This document shows positions 59,603-64,000 of a DNA stretch of 64,000 bases, in pieces (the first letter of the stretch is position 1; every line of letters starts with the position of its first letter). The stretch is from an uncultured Bacteroidales bacterium. Lineage in GTDB: Bacteria > Bacteroidota > Bacteroidia > Bacteroidales > Paludibacteraceae. The position numbers and the translations under genes were made by a program. The notes under the pieces were generated by a model. It worked only from the letters and a program-made list of their open reading frames with translations, had not been told where the DNA came from and made no database searches. Location: positions 248,001 to 312,000 of the forward strand of contig CALUNA010000001.1 of the NCBI GenBank assembly GCA_944321895.1, given 5' to 3'.

Positions 59603-60316
59603 TCAGAAAATATATACAAGCCGGATGTTCCATTCGTTCTGGCGCGAATACCAGTATTTCCCTTCCGTGTCGTTATATTTGTCCTTTTGCGTGTTGAGTA
59701 CTCCGAAACTGTAGCCGCCTTTGATTTGCGCGTTGTGGAACTGGAAGCCGATGCCGACGTTCAGCAGCAGGTTGAACGGCGAACTGTCTGTTTTTCCATC
59801 TTTGTCCGCATCTTCTTTCAATAAGTTTGTCGTTTTGCTTTCATCGAGCGCGATGTTCGGGTTCGGGTTTTGCTTGAATGTCGTCAGGGTATGCGACAGG
59901 CAATAATCGAAATCGGGGCCGGCATTCAGGATGAAATAGGTTTTGCGCGCTATGGTCAGTTTGTATTGCAGTGTGACCGGTATGTCCAGATGATGGGCTG
60001 TTTCGCGTTCTTTGGTTTGTGTGTTGAATTTGTCGGCTTCTCCCCATTTGGTGCTCCGTCCAAGGAATGAATAATTGAGTCCGTATGCCATGCCGAGTCC
60101 TTTGTAGAAGTTCAGTTCGTGTACGACACCGACCTTGAATCCGTTGAGCGGCGTGTCTTTTGTGTATTTTTCGTTTGAGCCGATACGCGATTGCGGCCGT
60201 GAGTTGATATAGCCGAATTGTACGCCAAATCCGACATCATAGTTGTTGGTTGTTTGTTGTGCATGCAACAAGCTTGTAATGGCGAGGGTTGTCAGTAAAA
60301 TGCTAATTCGTTTCAT
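59603..60316 (-). CDS. Outer-membrane beta-barrel (PorT-like) protein
   Basis: Exported barrel of about 237 residues with a signal peptide ending LLHAQQ. Strands: NYDVGFGVQFGYINSR, GFKVGVVHELNFYKGLGMAYGLNYSFLG, HHLDIPVTLQYKLTIARKTYFILNAGPDFDYCLSH, LLLNVGIGFQFHNAQIKGGYSFGVLN, QNEWNIRLVYIF. Pattern fits OMP_b-brl_2/PorT-type 8-10-stranded barrels. A first ATG 9 bases earlier (60325) is also possible. Between OstA-like and small membrane genes. Confidence 0.82.
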   Translation of the reverse strand: MKRISILLTTLAITSLLHAQQTTNNYDVGFGVQFGYINSRPQSRIGSNEKYTKDTPLNGFKVGVVHELNFYKGLGMAYGLNYSFLGRSTKWGEADKFNTQTKERETAHHLDIPVTLQYKLTIARKTYFILNAGPDFDYCLSHTLTTFKQNPNPNIALDESKTTNLLKEDADKDGKTDSSPFNLLLNVGIGFQFHNAQIKGGYSFGVLNTQKDKYNDTEGKYWYSRQNEWNIRLVYIF

Positions 60317-60336
60317 GTTGTCCATATGGTTGTTTT

Positions 60337-62016
60337 TTATCTTCTTGCGTTGCGTATGCCTCCGCTTTTTCTGTTTTTATCATTTGTCTTTTCTGTTTTC
60401 ATGTCCTGTTTTTGGGTAGTGGCTGCGGCTGCTGCGCTCGTTGCTCCTTTTTCAGGACGTTTGGTGCGTTCCGGTCTGGAGAAAACATCGTTTCTGTTTT
60501 TCGGACGTTCTTGTTCAGCCCAGAAAAAGTTTCCCAGCAGTGTTTCTTCCGGTGGCAGTTCTTCCAGCGGATAAGCGGTTCCGGAAGCGGCCGGCGCAAA
60601 CACGGCCTTGTCTATTTTCCTGTCCTTGAAAAACATTTGTGCATAACTGCTTATCAGTTTGTTTATGACCAGGAGCGTTCCGTCATCCTCTTTCGGAAAG
60701 AATACGGTTTCCGTATTGCCGTTTACATCGACCCGGTACAGTTCCCTGTCGCGGAAATAGGCGGTTATTTCTTTTCCGGAAAGTTGGTTGAACCGGATGG
60801 AATCTTCCTTCTGTATGGCAATGGCGGAGCCCTGCAGATGTGCGTGGTCTATGTCTTCTCCGTTCATGTATATCTGGATGAAATCCGCTGAAATCTGGTT
60901 GTCGCCGCTCCACATGATGGGTTCGTAGTAAAGTGACATGATGGAATCCCTGTCTGTGTAGAACATGGAGTCGCAGACGCTTTGCATGTCGTTGCGGAAA
61001 ACGCGCACGTTGTGGTAGCCGTACATGGTGTTGTACACGGAGTCTTTCCTGGTGGCCAGCGTGTCGGCGTGCACGAAGAGCGTGTCCTCGCTTGACCATT
61101 CGGTGAGCAGGGCTTTCCGTGTGGCCAGGCCGGCTTCCTTGATTTCGTCATAAACGCAGTAATCGCCGTACAGGGTTGTTTTTTGCACGGAGTCGGTCAG
61201 CTCCACGTTGGAGAAGGATTCGCCGAATTTGGCTTTCTTGTCGTAAAAAATCGTATCGCCACGCAGGGTTTTGCCGTCGGCATGTACAATCAGGGAGTTG
61301 TCCAGCAGCATGGATTTTTCCGTGTTCGTGTCATACCATCCGCGTGTGGAGTAGATGTTGGTTTCTTCCTGATAGATGATTTGTGTCGGGCCCACAATGT
61401 CGGAGATGTAACTTTCCGTGTTATAAATCAGTGTGTCCGTTTCCATGACGAAGTTGGGGTTTTCCAGACGTACGTTCCGGTTGAAAAACGCTTCTTTCGT
61501 GTCCGGTGAATATTGCCCCCATGTGGAGCTGAGTGTGTTCAGACTGTCCTGTATGGTGCCGCCGGTGAAGTAGTAGGCAAGGTTTTGTATCCGGTCGTAG
61601 TTCAGGCTGTCGGTTGTGAGTGTCGTTTGCCGGTCTATCATGCGTACATTGTTGCGCAACCGTGCCAGTTTGGTGTTGCCGTTGTAGAAGAGCAGGTCGC
61701 CGTACACGAACAGCGTGTCGCCCTGTTCGATACGGATATTGCCGAAGGCGTCCATGGAGTTGCGGCTTTCGTAGAAGTAGGCACTGTCGCAATACATCAG
61801 CACGCTGTCGTGCCTGAAACGGACATTGCCGTGCAGCAGTTGCGCATCCGGCAGCCGTTCCTGGTCGAAGGAAAGCCGGTCGCATTGTTCCAGATAAATC
61901 AGTGTGGAGCCTTCTTCTTCCGGTTTGGCCGCAATGGATTTGGACAGTTGTGCATGGACTCCTGTTGTGGCGGACAACAGGGAGCAAAAACACAGTATGC
62001 GTATCAGTCTGTTCAA
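60337..62016 (-). CDS. OstA-like / LptA-domain protein
   Basis: Periplasmic or outer-membrane protein of 559 residues with signal peptide MNRLIRILCFCSLLSATTGVHAQ. Repeated beta-jellyroll motifs of the OstA/LptA type occur through residues 35-440: FSFDQERLPDAQLLHGNVRFRHDSVLMYCDSAYFYESRNSMDAFGNI, then LRNNVRMIDRQTTLTTDSLNY and ELTDSVQKTTLYGDYCVYDE. A low-complexity basic tail (TKRPEKGATSAAAAATTQKQ onward) follows. Role likely in LPS transport or envelope assembly. Lies between surA-like and beta-barrel genes. Confidence 0.88.
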   Translation of the reverse strand: MNRLIRILCFCSLLSATTGVHAQLSKSIAAKPEEEGSTLIYLEQCDRLSFDQERLPDAQLLHGNVRFRHDSVLMYCDSAYFYESRNSMDAFGNIRIEQGDTLFVYGDLLFYNGNTKLARLRNNVRMIDRQTTLTTDSLNYDRIQNLAYYFTGGTIQDSLNTLSSTWGQYSPDTKEAFFNRNVRLENPNFVMETDTLIYNTESYISDIVGPTQIIYQEETNIYSTRGWYDTNTEKSMLLDNSLIVHADGKTLRGDTIFYDKKAKFGESFSNVELTDSVQKTTLYGDYCVYDEIKEAGLATRKALLTEWSSEDTLFVHADTLATRKDSVYNTMYGYHNVRVFRNDMQSVCDSMFYTDRDSIMSLYYEPIMWSGDNQISADFIQIYMNGEDIDHAHLQGSAIAIQKEDSIRFNQLSGKEITAYFRDRELYRVDVNGNTETVFFPKEDDGTLLVINKLISSYAQMFFKDRKIDKAVFAPAASGTAYPLEELPPEETLLGNFFWAEQERPKNRNDVFSRPERTKRPEKGATSAAAAATTQKQDMKTEKTNDKNRKSGGIRNARR

Positions 62017-62091
62017 TTCGGAGTCTCCTCGTATAGTTTGAAAACGGTTTCCGCGGACAGTTTGCCTGTCCCTGCACCGTCGGGAATGTTC

Positions 62092-63438
62092 CTATTTAAT
62101 CCATCCCGGATACATGAAATCGCAACCACGCCATTTCGGGTCTATGCTGATATAGGTTTCCTTTTGTTTGGTGGCTATCCAGTTGCGGATGAATTCGTTT
62201 TTCTTCTTGTTTTCCAGAAACAGTTTCAGGGTCTGGTAGTCGTTGGTCAGGTCGGCTTTGTGCGTATCCACTTTGGACTTGAGCCTTACGATGGCGCAGA
62301 CTTCCTTGTTTGTGGCTTCGTCCATCATGACGAACGGCGCCGAAATTTCGCCGACATTCATGTTGTACACCACTTTGGCTACTTCCTGCGGCAGGTCCTG
62401 GTATTCAAATTTCGATGTTCCGGTTCTTTCGTTCATCATAAGCCCCGAGTTCATGACCGTGTTTTTGTCTTGCGAAAAATAGGCTACAGCTTGCTGGTAG
62501 GTCATTTTTTCCGTCCGAACCAGATTGGCTATGGAATCCAGCTGGTTCAGGGCCTTTTTCTTGTCGCTGGCAAGCACTTTGGGGCGCAGCAGGATATGGC
62601 GGCAGTTGATGCGGTCGCCGCGTTTCTCGATGAGTTGGATGATATGATAGCCGGATTCCGTTTCCACAATACGCGAAACGCGGTTCGGGTCGGTCAGGTT
62701 GAAGGCGACGTTGGCAAATTCCGGAACCAGTTGCCCGCGTCCCAGAAATCCGAGCTCTCCGCCGCGCGTGGCGCTTTCCAGGTCTTCCGAATAGAGGCGC
62801 GCCAGAATGGAGAACGAGGCATCGCCGGTGTTGATACGTTCCGTGAATTCACGCAGGCGTTCCTTGACCCGTTCGGTTTCTTCGGGCGGGATGGGCGGAT
62901 AGATGGACAGAATCTGCACTTCCACCTGGGATGGAATGGTCGGAATGCTGTCCGGTGAAACCGTGTTGTAGAAACGGCGCAATTCCGCAGGTGTGCAGGT
63001 AATGTTTTCAACCAGCTTGTTTTGCATTTGCTGGATGATTTGCTGGTTGCGCACGGCATCGCGCAGGTCTTCGCGGATTTCCGAATAGCTCTGCCGGAAA
63101 TATTCCTCCATCTTTTCCTTGGAGCCGATTTGTGAAATATAGTAGTTCAGCTGCATGTCCACCTGATTGATGACTGCGCTTTCGCTGACAACGATACTGT
63201 CCAGTTCGGCCTGGTGCAGGAACAGTTTCTGGATGGCCAGTTGTTCGGGAATGACACAATAGGGGTCGCCTTCTATCGGAGTCCCGTTGTATTGGGCGTT
63301 GAGCCGCTCTTTTTCCACGTCGGAACGCAGGATGGCCTCGTCGCCGACAAGCCAGATCACTTCATCGATTATGTTGTCCTGTGCAACGGACAATGACCAG
63401 CATACGGGTAGCAAAAATACAATCAGAAACTTTTTCAT
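62092..63438 (-). CDS. Parvulin-type periplasmic peptidyl-prolyl isomerase (SurA-like)
   Basis: Chaperone and prolyl isomerase for outer-membrane proteins, about 448 residues. Signal peptide to VAQ, SurA_N-like helical region (DNIIDEVIWLVGDEAILRSDVEKERL...EDLRDAVRNQQIIQQM), a first parvulin domain (VEVQILSIYPP...FSILARLYSEDLESATRGGELGFLGRGQLVPEF...GYHIIQL), and a second (INCRHILLRPKV...VGEISAPFVM). Start taken at the ATG MKKFL at 63438; an ATG 9 bases earlier also exists. Gap of 16 bases from the upstream partner gene. Confidence 0.92.
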   Translation of the reverse strand: MKKFLIVFLLPVCWSLSVAQDNIIDEVIWLVGDEAILRSDVEKERLNAQYNGTPIEGDPYCVIPEQLAIQKLFLHQAELDSIVVSESAVINQVDMQLNYYISQIGSKEKMEEYFRQSYSEIREDLRDAVRNQQIIQQMQNKLVENITCTPAELRRFYNTVSPDSIPTIPSQVEVQILSIYPPIPPEETERVKERLREFTERINTGDASFSILARLYSEDLESATRGGELGFLGRGQLVPEFANVAFNLTDPNRVSRIVETESGYHIIQLIEKRGDRINCRHILLRPKVLASDKKKALNQLDSIANLVRTEKMTYQQAVAYFSQDKNTVMNSGLMMNERTGTSKFEYQDLPQEVAKVVYNMNVGEISAPFVMMDEATNKEVCAIVRLKSKVDTHKADLTNDYQTLKLFLENKKKNEFIRNWIATKQKETYISIDPKWRGCDFMYPGWIK

Positions 63439-63454
63439 GTTCGACATGTGGGTT

Positions 63455-64000
63455 TTATTGGTTTTCCGGGTTCAGAAGCTTGATATGTCCCCGGTTCAGT
63501 GCATCAACGTATAGTTCGTCTTCAAATGATTGCAGGAACTCTATTTTTTTGCGGTTGCGCAAGATGTTTTCAATTTCCGGCTTGGCATATTCGTATGGCA
63601 TGTTGTCGCCTTTATGCCTGATTTCTTCCACTTTGAGCAGGTACAGCTTTGCGGAATCGGTTTGTTCTATCAGCCCTTTTTGTATGGTTTGCGGCAAACC
63701 GTTGGTCGGAATATGCCTGGTTATCTGCCTGAGGCTGACCCAGTGGTCCAGGAAAAAATCATAGCCCGTGGCATATTGCAGGATGTATTTTTCTATTTTT
63801 TCCAGCGATTCCGTGTTGTCCGAATCGTCCAGCCATGTCCTGACATCTTTCAGTTGGGGCGCATCTTGCGGCACTACCAGCAGAATCCCTTTCAGAATGT
63901 CTTCCTGCATGGGAAATTCCGAAGTGTATTTCTCGTAGAATTCCTGCATTTCCTCTTCCGGCACGGGTTCCATGCGTTGGTTTATGAGCTGTTGCTCGTA
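63455..64000 (-). CDS. Peptidyl-prolyl isomerase-like protein, 5' end outside window
   Basis: The visible ~180 C-terminal residues carry the marks of a foldase related to the downstream SurA-like gene: EEEMQEFYEKYTSEFPMQEDILKGILLVVP (parvulin-like strand), LDDSDNTESLEKIEKYI, and YEYAKPEIENILRNRKKIEFLQSFEDELYVDALNRGHIKL, a typical PPIase tail. The frame runs through the right edge (YEQQLINQRM before the first visible Met), so the N-terminus is missing. Likely upstream member of a foldase pair. Confidence 0.8.
   Translation of the reverse strand, partial: YEQQLINQRMEPVPEEEMQEFYEKYTSEFPMQEDILKGILLVVPQDAPQLKDVRTWLDDSDNTESLEKIEKYILQYATGYDFFLDHWVSLRQITRHIPTNGLPQTIQKGLIEQTDSAKLYLLKVEEIRHKGDNMPYEYAKPEIENILRNRKKIEFLQSFEDELYVDALNRGHIKLLNPENQ

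Overview
The window is a chromosomal stretch of a Bacteroidales-type bacterium (phylum Bacteroidota). Several independent signs point there: upstream regions carry the Bacteroidota promoter pattern TTTG-N18/21-TAxxTTTG; gene starts mostly lack strong Shine-Dalgarno sites; there are many SPII lipoproteins, a BspA-type leucine-rich-repeat protein with a type IX-secretion-like C-terminus, DUF4294, DUF5686 and OstA-like proteins, and an argR-GNAT-argG cluster. No rRNA, tRNA, CRISPR array, prophage or intact insertion sequence was seen. Most of the sequence is dense housekeeping DNA. The most unusual material is non-coding. Layout: 1-4317 (+) leuS (cut by the left edge), a YitT-type membrane protein, an FKBP lipoprotein, an aldo/keto reductase and a small cysteine-rich lipoprotein. 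4318-6790: a visibly AT-rich patch with two tandem paralogous lipoproteins (-) and a divergent XRE regulator (+). 6791-9710 (-): an HhH/beta-barrel protein and an outer-membrane protein. 9840-11073 (+): DUF4294 and 5-formyl-THF cyclo-ligase. 11113-12216 (-): ychF. 12458-25655 (+): a membrane protein, panC-panD, hisH-tgt-LptF/G permease-ABC ATPase, two GNAT-like genes, DUF1573, meaB-DNA methyltransferase, a carboxyltransferase and xseB. 25672-28425 (-): a small BspA-like protein, then psd-deoC. 28747-33803 (+): two rhomboids and an EEP-fold protein, then gcvH, purE and pgk. 33804-36769: tandem repeats, a terminator module, a secreted BspA-like protein (-) and a strongly structured intergenic region. 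36770-42395 (+): flippase, YfhO protein, methyltransferase and GT2, which form a surface-polysaccharide operon. 42464-47052 (-): an AT-rich lipoprotein, then GT4-wecB-GT, a second glycan operon. 47131-47490: an array of about 8.7 hairpin-forming 41/42-bp repeats between that operon and priA (+). 50105-52420 (-): argR-GNAT-argG. 52517-64000 (-): a long co-directional series with two parvulin-type foldases, an OstA-like protein, a beta-barrel, a small membrane protein, an aminotransferase, a LolC/E-type permease, a lipoprotein, xerD and DUF5686; the first gene is cut by the right edge. Functionally the window combines cofactor synthesis (pantothenate, one-carbon folate), purine, histidine and arginine steps, tRNA charging and queuosine modification, glycolysis, envelope biogenesis (LPS permease, OstA, foldases, lipoprotein export) and two glycan loci. 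The best candidates for undescribed biology are the hairpin array upstream of priA, a nested 125-nt inverted repeat upstream of the flippase gene, a 23-bp tandem repeat next to pgk, and a terminator-plus-tail sequence module repeated at two distant loci.
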